From Branchiostoma floridae (lineage: Eukaryota > Chordata > Leptocardii > Amphioxiformes > Branchiostomatidae): a stretch of 64,000 nucleotides of DNA. The position numbers were made by a program, and so were the translations under genes. Shown in pieces: positions 1 to 12,658 of this stretch; within the stretch, counting starts at the first letter, position 1; each line of letters begins with the position of its first letter. The notes beneath the pieces were generated by a model, which saw only the letters and a program-made list of their open reading frames with translations, made no database searches and had not been told where the DNA came from. Where the stretch lies: positions 15,269,811-15,333,810 of the forward strand of contig NC_049986.1 in assembly GCF_000003815.2 (NCBI RefSeq), read 5' to 3'.

Positions 1-2025
1 CTGTTTGGACTAAATGTTATCTCCTGTTGGTATTTTAATACTTTTCCCACTGATAAGAGAGCGTCAGAACATGGGAAAAAAATAAAGGGATGTCAGAACA
101 AATTAGGGATTTAGAAAAGAGAAGCAACAGTCTTATTCTTCTGCAAAACAGGTGTCACAAAACATGGTATATAAAACAGTATGATGTAACAGTTTCGAAA
201 TATTTACCTTTCACAACAGGTATCTATCCAATTAAGCTCAAAGCCAGTAATTTTCGGATCATTTGATACTCATCTGGCTAGTGTATATAATGTTACACTG
301 ACATAAATTTATGTATCTGATTCTACTGCTTCTGGACAGAGTACAAAAATGTATGTTGGAGCCTGATAGCTAAGTTTGTAACCCAAAGCCTAACCTTTTC
401 CACTCTTTGTAGACTATCAACATATGAAATATACATTTGTACTGTGTAACATCAATCCATCTAGCCACTTTTTAAAATTTTCTTGGTGGCAAACAGATAA
501 ATAAACAGACAAATACAACCAAAACTTTAACCTTCATGCAAGGGTAGTAAGCCTTACTTTTAATAACAATAGTACATATAATCATAGTATTTGTGAGATT
601 GACTGAATACACTGAGCAACAAAAAATGTAGACTGTGAGAAAGGATATTATCCCGATTTTCTAGCTACGGGGGAACGGTAGACATTACATGATAAATGAG
701 GTTGTGAAAGGTGGCACTATGATTAAGGTATGCAACCAAGAGCACACCTCGTTAGTGGACAGAGGAATTCCATTTATGACAATTAAGATTTGAGAGATAA
801 GATGTACAGTCACACCTGTGGAGCTGATAACCTGGACTCAAGACTTTTGTTCTTTGGAACCATCCTTGATATTGTCTTACAAAAGGCCCAAGCACTGAAA
901 GAGAGTCGTGAAGAAATCTCCATTGCAAGGAACTTCATATGGCAGTGATGTGCCCCCACTGCTTACCCTTTGACATAAAATTTGTAATATCTTAATTTGT
1001 GTGTGTTTGTGTAACATTATCATTGAGGGCCAATTGCCAAGTCTTGGCAATACCAATGTACATGTAGTACATGCTCTTTCTCTCAAATGTATTTTATTAA
1101 TTTATTCATAAATACTGTATCAATGATTTAGTTTGCAGAATATGATACAATGAAGTTTCAGAATCAATGAGTTGTCAGGAAGTTGTAGATATTCAGGATA
1201 TCCATTCTACTACATAGTCTTAGGACAGTTTTTCTTTCAACTCTGCATACAGCAAGTATGTATCCTCTTCAGTTTTGGTGAAGTAGGGAAAAAGTACATG
1301 ACAGTTTTGTGAAGAAAAAATACTTTCATGCAGACTTGCTCAGCACCATATGGCACCATATTTAGTACTTAATCATCACGTATCGATGAATTGTTATTAC
1401 CCAGAATGTCTTGCCTATGACTATCTGTGTCATCAGTAGTTATTTTAATCTCCGGTGCTTGTTCGTTAACCTACAATTATCTATATTAACCTGTCACAGA
1501 GTCCAGTGAAATTCTATCAACCCTGATATGGGGAGCAGGAAAAACCAGGTGTTGTCATCAATCTGTCATTGCTATCTGGTGGAAAATGGAGCGGACATAC
1601 AGATGACTGGTGTGGGACAGAATCGTCTTCTTTTGTTTCTTAAAGTTTCGTGTCTGAAGCTATATTCAGACAGTATCGGGGAAGAGAATAAGCCACCTTA
1701 GTATCCCAGGGGACTAATGGGTCTCAAATTCTTGAAATGCATTGATAGATCTATGTGCAAGTTACATTTTTTTAACCACTACATGTATGATACATTAGTT
1801 TCTATGACCTGTGTTGTTTGAAATGTAGTCCTAGAGCCTAAAGATTTGGGATTTATTCAAACACTTGACATATGTTCACCAATGACTGCAGATTCTGTAC
1901 AGACTTACCTAATCTGATATGTAATGAATATTAGTTTTTCTGTAAAGAGAAAGAAAGTACTTGGTGGTTAAGTACAATTGGAGGGACCTCAAGATCCATA
2001 GGAGATATCCTTTAGCTCAGCTTAC
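1..2025. other. Non-coding stretch beside the DDX31 3' part
   Basis: No convincing exon was seen on either strand. The conserved DDX31 C-terminal block expected after the last recognised exon is absent here. The stretch is AT-rich, with a few TACATGTA-like words. It is probably a DDX31 intron. A short minus-strand frame at about 1284-1215 ending TYLLYAELKEKLS plus stop is open, but it has no clear acceptor and no family match. Confidence 0.5.
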
Positions 2026-5000
2026 CTTGGTGTTTTCTTCTTGTCTGAGTCCTTGGAGTTGATGAAAAGTGTCTTCAGTACTTCATCCATTGCCATCTCT
2101 TCCATACTGGATAAAAGATAGAAATAAAATGAAGAAACCAACAACTTAGAGATAAATGTATTCCATAGTAAACCTTGGGAGTGGGCTATGGGAAACGTTC
2201 AAATCAGTGCCTTTTATGTCAGACTCTATGTCTTGTTTTTCCCTATGCCTGGATAGAAGTTTGAGTTCAATGCAAGGCTGTCTCCTGAACCTATCCCTAC
2301 ATCCCGGGATGGAAATTTCTTTGTTGGGACGGAAAAAATTTCACCGTCTGTCCCCAAAAATTTGAACTTCATGACATGGGCTCCCAAACAACTAGTAAGA
2401 CAGAAAAAACTCAAATTCAAAACTGGAGACAGTCCATTGTTGGATGTTCAAAGAGCCATGTTTATACATGTATTATCTCATCTCTGTACTACCTGATGTT
2501 GTTTGTTGCCAGGACCTTCACAAACTCGACCTCCGACGGCAGGAGGAACAGGAGCGCCTGACCCTGCCTGCCGATCCTCGCCGTGCGCCCTGCACGGTGG
2601 ATGTAGTCTGTTGCAGACCCCGGCGTGTTGTACTGTCAAGAGGAAATAAACATCGAGTAAAATAAAATTCAATGTCTTGAAAATGTGTGTGTGCCATTCA
2701 GTTTATGTGCCGCTTACTGCAATCATAATCTTCCACTGGTGGTGAAAAAATATTGTGTAATACTGAACTTGAATTAAGTCAGTTGAAGGCCCTTTTGTGT
2801 TGTACCAATGACCCTAAAATGTTGGAAAAACACTAAGTAAGAGATTCAAGACTTTAACCTCTGGCCGGTTTAATTCTAGAGTATATCATATAAAGAGCTG
2901 CACAATGTAAATATCACACACATATTGATTATTCTTCACGAATCATATCTCCATGTTTATAACAAGCTTAATTTTACATGTTACAGCAGTTAGGAGACAG
3001 CAGGCATGAACTAGGCATGATTTGCAAACAAAGGCATCCAACAGAAGAAACAGCGCCCCCTAGCAGCCCACTGAGGAAGCACATGATGGAAACTTCCGCT
3101 GTTTATACATGTACATGCACCGCAGTCCACTTACCTGAAGAATCCAGCTGACTTTGGGTAAATGGAGACCCCTAGCAGCAACATCCTAAAGTGCAAGTTA
3201 GTGAGAAATAGGAAAATTATTCCTCACACAATTTACACAGTGTGGAACAACTTTCATACATGTATTATGATTGCTTTACATTTATAGTATCGATGCTAGT
3301 GTATCAAGTCTGAAAAGGTGCAAAAAAAGAGAACCAAACCATATTCTTGAACAAAGAGACATACTAGGGTACATAAATATGAGAAACAGTTGGAAATTTG
3401 ATAAACTTGAGTGGGGATAGACTTACTGTACAAAGTAGTACTCCACTTCGAGCCTCTCGAAACTGCTGAAACACTTCTGTTCTCTCCTGAAACATTTCAC
3501 AACAAATACTTAGGGTATGTTGTTTCTTTGACACACAGACACATGCTATTCAGTGTTGTCCTCATACATCTGTCATATATTTATGCTGATGACATGTATA
3601 CAGCACTTTTTGGCATCTAAGGAGTCAAAGACATTTCAAGCACTGTCTTGTTCTCCAACAGATACTTGAACTTTCTTGAAGATTACATGTACAGTCACGC
3701 TTGCGTAATAGTATTCAACTCTGACAAACCCAAACGCGATAGGAACGTGTCAATGTCACATGCATATCGCATTACAGTTTAGCGCCGCCAACAACCAGAA
3801 CGCGTCAAAGTTTCTGGTCTTACCTGCTGTGTCATGTTACCATGAAGCCTGGAGAATGTGATGTCATGTCCACCAAACTCTGCCTCATCATCCTCATCGT
3901 TCAGGACATTCTTCAGTAGATGGTGGTGGAAGTCTACCGAGTCTTGGGTAGACAGAAACACTAACATCTTCTCATGGCTGCCAAACTGGGGATGGAGAAA
4001 AACAATGGTCATTGTTTGATTCTCTTCAAATCCTAAAAGAAAATCTTAATAGTAATTGCATACTAGATGAAATTTTCAAACTCTTATACTTGTCACACTT
4101 TTGCCATAATAACCTGTGTGAATGCATATTTGTACCCTTATATCATAGCCAAAATACTGTTTTTAAACAGAGCATGCTTTCAATCAGACTTTCCACTGTG
4201 CTGCTGGAAAGGATTGCAAAACTTTGGATTAAGCCATAGATGAGAGCTAACTTTACTGGGTTACAGTCATGTCTAGTGGTAAGATAAGCTTTTAAGGAAG
4301 TTAAACTAGATCAGAATACACTTCTATGTACCTTGCATTTCCACAGGATGAAAGCAGCCAGTGTGACCAGTCGTAACTTGCTGGGGACCAGAATGAAGTG
4401 CTGCTTCAGTTCAGCCGGTGTAACAAACCTCTCCTCTGCACTCTTGTCTTCCTCTGAGTTTGTCTGTTGTTTCTCAGAGGGAAGGTCTTTGGTAACAGTG
4501 ATCTTGACTGGATTGTTTAAACTCATGCCTGCAAGTCTCTCCACTCCTGCAAGGGGGCATGACATGTGCGGTGTTAATCATAAAGTTACCCAAGGAGAGA
4601 GATATTTTTGTTCAGAACATGGTGTGATTCATAATGTTACACAGTAAATACAGAGCACAACACATCATAAAATTGGCCAAAGCTATTGACATCATGAAAT
4701 TTCTTATCTCTAAACCCTTACATGTTGGGAAATTACCTTTTCTCAGGTCTACGCTGTACTCTAAGACTTCAAATTATTTTTTTTCTGTATTAATCCAATT
4801 TTCTGGGAAGATGTCCCCCAAACAACTCTGAAAATAAATTTTAAAGTGATATGGTCTGGGAAAGCTTAACAAAAAAAATCCCCCTCACCTTCAGACAGTG
4901 TAGCAGAGAGCAGGACGTTCTGTCTGTCAGTGGAACCTCTCCTATCATTCAGGCCGCTCAGGATGGCACGGATATCCTTCTCAAACCCCATGTCCAGAAG

Positions 5001-8000
5001 TCTGGTGAGAAAAGTGTCAAATCATTAAGTTCAGTATAGTTCTCTTTCACTGGCCAACATCCTGTTATTGAGGCCATACATTTGTGATTATCAAGATGAT
5101 TGCAGGACTGCAACCTCTGTGTAACATATAACCTGGTTACTACTGGTCACACCTTATAAACCTTCTTCCTGATGCCTAATTTTGTAAAATGTTGGTAAAA
5201 AGCAAGACTGTCACTTAAGAAACAGTTCATAACAATAAAACATGATAAACTGATGCAGAAGTTGGCAATAATAACAGCCTGTTGGGTAAGTACAAATACT
5301 ACATGTACATGTACTTTGTGAGCAAACAGAAAACTAAGTTGGGTAGGATACAACATCCAGTACCTTTAGAATTCTTCAAGTTTCTTTTCTATATAAAAAA
5401 GAGCCATTCCCACCTATCTGCTTCATCCAGAATGAGCCATTCCACCCTCCCCAGCTGAAGAGACTGGGTGTTTTGGGTGTGGTCCACTAGTCGGCCGGGG
5501 GTGGCCACGATGATGTTTATGCCCTTCCTTAGTCTGGCCTTCTCAGCTTTCCTCCTCTCTCCTCCTATGATGCAGCCTGGTACGATCCAACAAAATGGCT
5601 GCAAGTTTCACAAAACAAGTGATGTAAAATTTGCACGACATGGAATTGACCTTGAACATGCCAATGAAGATTTCTAACTGATGGCAGCAGCTTTTAAAAG
5701 TATTAGTTACTTATTGGAATTGATGGTTTTGAGTCAACATACACTGCGTTAACAATTCACTGGAAACTTAAAATGCAGTGCATGGTGCTACCGCGAAATT
5801 AAAACTGCCGCAAACAGTTCTTTTTCCCACTACCACGAAATTAAGTCCCTGCAAACTTGCATTTTACAGTATCATATTATTTTTGAATGACATTGTATAA
5901 AGTGAGAGGACTGGTCTTGGTAAGGTTGTAACTTGTACAGGTTTCTTCTTACCTTCACTAGTTTCTGGATAACATCATGTGTCTGAATGGCCAGCTACAA
6001 AGTAAGAAAAACAACTTCTGAATATGATTTGACAGATAATCAATTTCCAAATTGGAAAAAAAACATGGAAACAAACAAGTCATACAAGATGTTATATTCA
6101 TGTAATAGCTACAATCTGTCAATTAATAGATATTAGAAGGTCAATCCATACACAGTGAATAAACATATTTGCTGCTTTATTTGCCTTTTTTATGTTTTGT
6201 GTATCAACTATCATTTACCAATAAATATGAAACAACACAAAACATGAACCCTTATTACCTCTCTTGTTGGCACCAGGACTATTGCATATGGACCATCAGA
6301 CCTCTACAAAGATGGAAGAGAAAAAGGATTACTTTGTGACAAACAGTAAGATTAAGATTTGATAGGACATAGGTTCACTTGATAACCACGAGTATGTCAA
6401 ACTTATTGTCTTCTTACAAAGGTTTAACTTACATGTGTATCACACTATGCACATGTATGCAGGATGTACTGTCTACTACCCAAACAGCTTGGTCCAGAAT
6501 ATTTTCTAAGCGCTGATTGCTGGACAGGAATATGCAGCTGCTATTGTCTTCTTTCATATTGCTTGTTAACACTATTACAATTTTTTCTCATTCTCACTCA
6601 CCACTCATCTTTATTACAATTCTTTACAGAAAGAGACTTAAATGAATTTCTCAGAGCAAGGAAATCTTGCTAACACTAACAGACACTAGCCCTGTGACAG
6701 TTATATAAGCTCTAAAGTCAAGAGAATCATTACCTGAATTTTCTGCTTCTTTGCTTGTAGACAGTGCACTACTGGAATGCTATAGGCAAGGGTTTTTCCT
6801 GAGAAAAGCATGTACAAGACAAAAGATAAATAGTGCAATGTGCTTAATTCTTAATTCCAATTGCAGTGTTGCTCAAACTGAAAAAAAAGTGCAAAACGTC
6901 ATTGGCAGTAGAAAATGCTGATAAATAAATGAAATCTCCTTACCTGACCCTGTCTGAGATTTTACCAGTGCATCTTTTCCCTGCAGCAACACAGGAATGG
7001 CCTCCTTCTGTACACTAGGAGGGAGAATATACATGTACATCATCAGGATTCTGAAACAGTGTGCAGGAGTGGTTGCCATAATTAGTATTTTCTTCAATCA
7101 TTCTCTACTTTAGCATTGTGCTTTTCTATTGGTGNNNNNNNNNNNNNNNNNNNNNNNNNNNNNNNNNNNNNNNNNNNNNNNNNNNNNNNNNNNNNNNNNN
7201 NNNNNNNNNNNNNNNNNNNNNNNNNNNNNNNNNNTATAGACAGGTACATACACTATATATAGACTTGGATCTCTAAACAATGTCTTACCTGGTTGTCTTG
7301 GTAACCATCAAGTTTTCCTCAAGGTTTTTGATCTGAGGAAAAAGCACAGAGAACAATATTTCTGGGCTCACAGTTCAATCATAAAGTTGTCAATCACTAC
7401 AATTTGTAAAAATACACCTCTTCCAATGTTAAGCATATTGAAAGACATGAAATAAATGAAATAGAATCTATGCAGTGACTAGTGTAACTCACCATGAACG
7501 GATGTAAGTTGAGGTCCCCAAACTTTTCCGCAGAGAAAACTTCTTCTTTGTTCTCTTGTACAGTTTCCCTGTGGGCAAAAAATGCAAGAAGATTCATTGT
7601 TGTTTTAACTTTTATATATATATATGTACTAGTAGATAACACAACTTCTATCAGTCGGTAGGACAAAATTGGGTAAATAATAATCTTGCAAGTAATATGT
7701 CGATATTTCAAATACAAATACAAATCTGCATAAGAAAACACCGATAAACTTACTGTGCCACCACTGGTATCTCTGGGTTGTATCTGAAAAGTGAGGAGAT
7801 GACTCCTTTTCCCTGGGGAAACTTGCCTCCATGTTCTGTGATCGAGTCAGGTTTACTTGGAGAAAGTTTCGCCTCCTTTCTCTTAGATGGAGACAACTGC
7901 ACTTCCTTTTTCTTGGACTTGGGAGAAGGTAGAGAAGTTCTCTGTGTCTGAACCGTTTTGCTATCTTTAACCGATGATTTGACATCTTGGTTAGATTGTA

Positions 8001-11000
8001 ACAAGTCTGGTGGTGCTTCATCGTCTGAGTCTGCCTCTACTTTACGCCATTTTGAGGGACTGGTGTGAGCATGTGCACCTGTGTAGGTTCTTTTCTGGTT
8101 TCTCCTCTTCTTTTTCTGGGTGGAAGGTAATATCATTAGGGTGGTAATAAATGTACATCTGTTAGGAGCTTCTGCACTGCCCATAAATTACTAACTTTAA
8201 CAAGGCAATCAGAGTTTGCAGAGTTCACCCCGTTTCCCATACTAATACATGTACAGAATCACAGAAACACTCATCGCACGCATGCACACGCACACGCACA
8301 GATTCACACATGCACACACACACACACATGCACACACACATGCGCACACACAGATACATACACACACACACAGAAACCCACAAAACACAATCAGACACAC
8401 AAACAAACTGATGACAGACAAACAATCCACAAACAGTACACTTTACTCCCTGGGTGAAGTTGTGACAACCCAGTTCCTGTTCTTAGCCGTTATCATCATC
8501 ATCACCATCCATCTGTCCATAGGGTCGGAGCCAGCCTCTACACTACTGGTTCTGTCCACCATGGCTATAAACTATATAACACTGCATTCTGCATTCTTAT
8601 GCACAGTTTATCATACACATATACAAAAAAGTTGCAAACACTGAGACAGAGGCATTACAACCGACATAGCTTTATGTTATAAATCATATAATAAACATAT
8701 CAACTACACTGACAGGTGTACTTAGTTAATAATCAGACTGTGCTTTTGCCAAAGCTACCAAAACAGACTGCATCTATTCTATCTGACCCAACCTGGCTTT
8801 TAAAGCCTCACTCCTCACACTAGCGACACTCACAAACTCATACAAACTTGCAGGGCATCAAAAGCAATCTCCATCCACTTTGTTTCTGACTCAGACCAGC
8901 CAATCGTAACTTGTATCCCTGACAATGTTTGTCTCTAACTGAATAAAACATGTCATGGATACAAAATTGTAATTATACAACACAAGAAGTTGCAGGGTAA
9001 CTTACCTCATTACTTAGTCAAATCATAGATTTTGCTCATTATAAAATCCACCATTCATATACATGGTATTCAGACACGAAGAAAACTAGAGCAACCCTAT
9101 CTGAGGAAAAAAACGGGACCCTGAAAGTGAAGAAGGCAGCACCACCCCATCTCTGCCGGCCAACAAACGTCCCTGATACTGACCTGACTCCAACCTCTGG
9201 GGTGATTCTTGTGCAGACCTACCCGTCACAACTGAGCTGGAAGTGAACTACCTGTTCATACCCCAAACAGCTGATCTGCTTTCTGTTCCCTGTTGTAGAC
9301 TGTAGACAGGGATGGAGTCCTGTAACCCATTTCATGATGTCCTAAGCTCAGGCCATTACAAGGTTGCCAGAATGAAATGTCAAGACTGTGTAGGAATTTG
9401 AGAAGAAGAAAACACTTTCTATCAGTCTTAGACCACAGGTTCTGCTTACATGGCAGAGTTGTCGGGTCCCGTCTTTAGTACACATCACTCTCTGGGTACA
9501 AAGGGTAACACCATACATTCCCAGTGACTACTCTCCTATGAGCCTCATGGCAACAGTGTCACACAGACACAATCATTCTCAGCAACTGAGCTGTGGGGGG
9601 AAGGAGAGGGGAGCTTAACTCCAGTCAACCGGCCCCATGGCTACAGTGTCACTCAGACTCAATCAGCGACGAACATATGGGGAGAAGGAGAGGGGTCTTA
9701 ACCCCAGTCCACCGGCCCCATGGCTATGTAGTCGCACAGACACAATCATTCCCAGCGACTGAGCTGTGGGGGGTAGGAGAGGGGGGTTAACCCCAGTCCA
9801 CTGGCCCCATGGCTATGGAGTCGCACAGACACAATCATTCCCAGCGACTGAGCTGTGGGGGGTAGGAGAGGGGGGTTAACCCCAGTCCACTGGCCCCATG
9901 GCTATGGAGTCGCACAGACACAATCATTCCCAGCGACTGAGCTGTGGGGAGAAGGAGAGGGGGGTAACCCCAGACCACCGGCCCCATGGCTATGTAGTCG
10001 CACAGACACAATCATTCCCAGCGACTGAGCTGTGGGGGGTAGGAGAGGGGGGTTAACCCCAGTCCACTGGCCCCATGGCTATGGAGTCGCACAGACACAA
10101 TCATTCCCAGCGACTGAGCTGTGGGGGGTAGGAGAGGGGGGGGTAACCCCAGTCCACCGGCCCCATGGCTATGGTATCGCAAAGACACAATCATTCCCAG
10201 CAACTGAGCTATGGGGGGAAGGATGGGGGGTAACCCCAGTCCACCGGCCCCATGGCTATGGTGTGCAATCATTCCCAACGACTGAGCTGTGGGGGGAAGG
10301 ACAGGGGGGGTAACCCCAGTCCACCGGCCCCATGGCTACAGTGTCGCACAAACACAATCATTCCCAGCGACTGAGCTGTGGGGGGAAGGAGAGGGGTCTT
10401 AACCCCAGTCCACCGGCCCCATGGCAATGGAGTCGCACAGACACAATCATTCCCAACGACTGAGTTGTGGGGGGTAGGAGAGGGGGGTTAACCCCAGTCC
10501 ACCGGCCCCATGGCTATGGTGTCACACAGACACAATCATTCCCAACAACTGGGCTGTGGGGGGAAGGAGAGGGGGGTTAACCCCAGTCCACCGGCCCCAT
10601 GGCTACAGTGTTGCAATGACACAATCATTCCCAACAACTGAGCTGTGGGGGGAAGGAGAGGGGGCGTAACCCCAGTCCACCGGCCCCATGATTGGGGGAG
10701 GAGGAGATGGGCTCCTGTCTCCATAGAGAACAAGGACTAGGTAATGGTGGAGGTTACCCTTTGTACCCTGAGAGTGATGTGTACCAAAGACATGAGACCC
10801 AACAACTCTGCCTTGTAAGTAGCCTGTGACCTAAAGACTCATAGAAAGTGTGGTCTTCTTCTCGAATTCCTACCCAGTCTTGACATTTCCTCCTGGTGAC
10901 CTTGCAAAGACCCGAGCTAAGGATATCATGAGGTGGGTAACTAGACTCTACCCGTCTCCAATCTACAGCAGGTGACAGAAAACAGATCAGCTGTTTGGGG

Positions 11001-12159
11001 CAGGAACAGGTAGTTCACTTCCAGCTCAGTTGTGACGGGTAGGTCTGCACAAGAGTCACCCCAGAGGCTGGAGTCAGTTTGGTTTCAGGGATGTTTGCTG
11101 GCTGACAGAGATGGGGTGGTGCTGCCTTCTTCACTTTCAGGGACGCGTTCCTTTCTTCAGTGACGGTTGCTTTCGTTTTCCTTGTGCCTGATTACCACAT
11201 ACATGAATGATGCATTTGGTGAAGTGCAAAGTCGATGATTTGAATAAGAAATGAGGCCCAGCAATTCCTACTAGTAAATGCATGATATACTAGTAATTAC
11301 AGTTCCCTATCCATGATAGACATTTAACTCAGTTAGAGACATACATTATCAGATAAAAGTTAAGATACAAATTATAGCAGCTGTAGTCATCTTATATATT
11401 CATTTTCAAACTGCTCTGGGAGCAGCAAATGGTTGCCTGGCTAGCAGATTATTATCATTAGTTACGGGAGATACTAGAAGACGGAATACCAAGTAATACC
11501 AAGTAATACCACGTAATACCAGGTTAAACATCACGGAACTCAAATATTTTGTGTGCATATGTGTTCCCCACACATATAAACCAAACATTTTGTGGTTTAT
11601 GGGCTTTAAAATTATATTTTTGCCTAAGAATTCCGCTAACAAAACGCCGCTGCCCCAAGCGGCATGATAGCGCTGGCGGGCCGGGTCAATCAACAACACG
11701 GTTCTTCTTCTTCCGGTAATGTCCAACTGCCATGACTGCCGATGAGTCGGCAATGATTGACTAGTGTTTCAAACACTTATGTTTTATTCTTGAAAAAAAA
11801 AAAAACAACCTTATACACGTAGTTGGAACATTCAACAACATAATTGTACCAGTGTTGTCGTCGTGTTGCATGTTGTAACTTGTAAGGGCAAAGATTCCAG
11901 AATGTTTAACTTTAAGGCTCTACCTATACAGTCAGCTGTATTCAACTACAAACTAATAATTGGCTGAATTATGTGTCATACTTGAGTTTTGCTCCCAAAC
12001 GTTTACTGCCCCCCTCCCCCTCCGCTCCCAGCTGCAGGCCGTGCATGTACCCACCTCTCTCCAGCCCCGGCCCTGTTTCGTCGCTTTACCGGGAGCCCCG
12101 ACGTAAGTGTCTGAAACCAGGTTTAGCTCCAAACTACTTTCGTTGTCCATATTTGTCAT
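2026..12159 (-). CDS. DDX31: DDX31, DEAD-box ATP-dependent RNA helicase (3' end not found)
   Basis: This gene encodes a probable nucleolar DEAD-box RNA helicase of the DDX31/Dbp7 type, a family linked to large ribosomal subunit assembly. Exons on the minus strand: 12159-12055, 8115-7754, 7568-7493, 7332-7289, 7014-6944, 6798-6734, 6303-6259, 5994-5953, 5598-5414, 5001-4889, 4546-4332, 3985-3824, 3486-3427, 3185-3135, 2632-2493 and 2106-2026. All phases join, giving about 605 aa. Visible motifs are Q-motif [11 protein letters not shown], motif I SQTGSGKT, Ia [16 protein letters not shown] (LILDEADR), SAT, ARGL and HRAGRTAR. Helicase spacing and wording closely follow vertebrate DDX31. The N-terminal exon is Lys/Ser-rich. 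Exon 1 is inferred from an open frame with a phase-0 GTGGGT donor and a GKATK motif similar to human DDX31; the start could be at 12159, 12150 or 12231. The C-terminal exons (beyond [14 protein letters not shown]) were not found in 1-2025 and probably lie off the left edge. Confidence 0.93.
7135..7234. other. Assembly gap (100 N)
   Basis: Exactly 100 N, the conventional filler for a gap of unknown length. The flanking DDX31 exons (7332-7289 and 7014-6944) join in phase as T-S-V-Q-K and match the family without missing residues, so the gap is intronic and costs no coding sequence. Confidence 0.99.
8278..8400. repeat. Interrupted (CA)n microsatellite
   Basis: Runs of CACACA with interruptions such as ATGCACA and GATACATA, in DDX31 intron 1. 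The open frames across it on both strands are by-products of the dinucleotide repeat. Confidence 0.9.
8896..9545 (+). repeat. Left arm of a large inverted repeat
   Basis: Pairs in reverse complement with 10715-11370. The best-conserved core (about 9115-9510) reads the same as the reverse complement of 10750-11150 at roughly 85% identity by eye, including shared stretches around GTGAAGAAGGCAGCACCACC. Outer parts are more diverged, with indels, but still alignable around TCTCTAACTGA and CAAATCAT. It lies in DDX31 intron 1. Confidence 0.85.
9546..10690 (+). repeat. 89-bp minisatellite, about 13 units
   Basis: A unit containing CACAATCATTCCCAGCGACT, CTGAGCTGTGGGGGG and CCAGTCCACCGGCCCCATGG recurs with starts near 9568, 9650, 9741, 9830, 9919, 10007, 10096, 10186, 10265, 10354, 10440, 10531 and 10620. 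The modal period is 88-89 bp; one unit is shortened by about 10 bp. Units differ by point changes. The array fills the centre between the two inverted arms. Open frames here are repeat artefacts. Confidence 0.93.
10715..11370 (-). repeat. Right arm of a large inverted repeat
   Basis: Reverse-complement partner of 8896-9545. Similarity runs from the edge of the minisatellite through AAGGGTAACC, the GTCAAGACTG and CAACTGAGCTGGAAGTGAAC blocks, and out to GTATGTCTCTAACTGAG. No open reading frame of note is shared between the arms. Confidence 0.85.
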
Positions 12160-12480
12160 ATTTTCCTCCGACGCATGTGTAATCGTGTTCGCACATGTGC
12201 AAATTTCCAACGTCGCGCGTCGGTCTTTCACCCTCAGCTGTAACCCTTGACCTTTCAGCTGTTGCGCGAACGCATCAATGATCCTAATATTGTCGCAGTA
12301 TAATCGTTTGTCGATCGATCTCCGACACCACAGAAATCAGTAAGGACTCAGTAATGGGGCTAACAAGATTTGTGTTTGATGTAACCAATGATTGTCATGA
12401 ACAGAAAGACAGAAAGCTACAATGATTTCTGTAATGAATATTTTTCAGTCACATCTCACGCTGTGACAGCTAAAAACACT

Positions 12481-12486
12481 TTTATT
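12481..12486 (-). terminator. Poly(A) signal AATAAA for the 323-aa gene
   Basis: TTTATT on the plus strand, AATAAA in the gene direction, about 175 bp past the stop codon of the intronless gene and before the DDX31 start. Position and hexamer fit; no transcript evidence. Confidence 0.5.
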
Positions 12487-12658
12487 CGGGATATCATTTA
12501 ATCATAAGGACGATGACGGTGACTGTGAGTGTTCCTGTAACGTTACATTCAACAATATAACGAAACATATAACATTATCACTGCAAGTTAACTGCTTAAT
12601 TGTATAATGGAATAGTAACAGGCTACTTTCACTTCATTACAATTTTGCAATGTTCACT

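Noticed and set aside
1215-1300. Short minus-strand frame ending TYLLYAELKEKLS as a DDX31 last exon
   Set aside because: The conserved block that should precede it is missing and no convincing acceptor is present.
8225-8644. Cys/Val- or His/Thr-rich frames
   Set aside because: Products of the (CA)n repeat; no conserved protein or splice context.
9593-10733. Repeat-rich frames and a CRISPR-like look
   Set aside because: An 89-bp minisatellite with contiguous units and no unique spacers, in an animal intron; not coding and not CRISPR.
11406-11753. 115-aa minus-strand frame ([23 protein letters not shown])
   Set aside because: It lies in the presumed DDX31 intron 1, matches no family I know, and lacks splice partners; a locally CpG-rich stretch can open a frame by chance. 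A transposon fragment remains possible.
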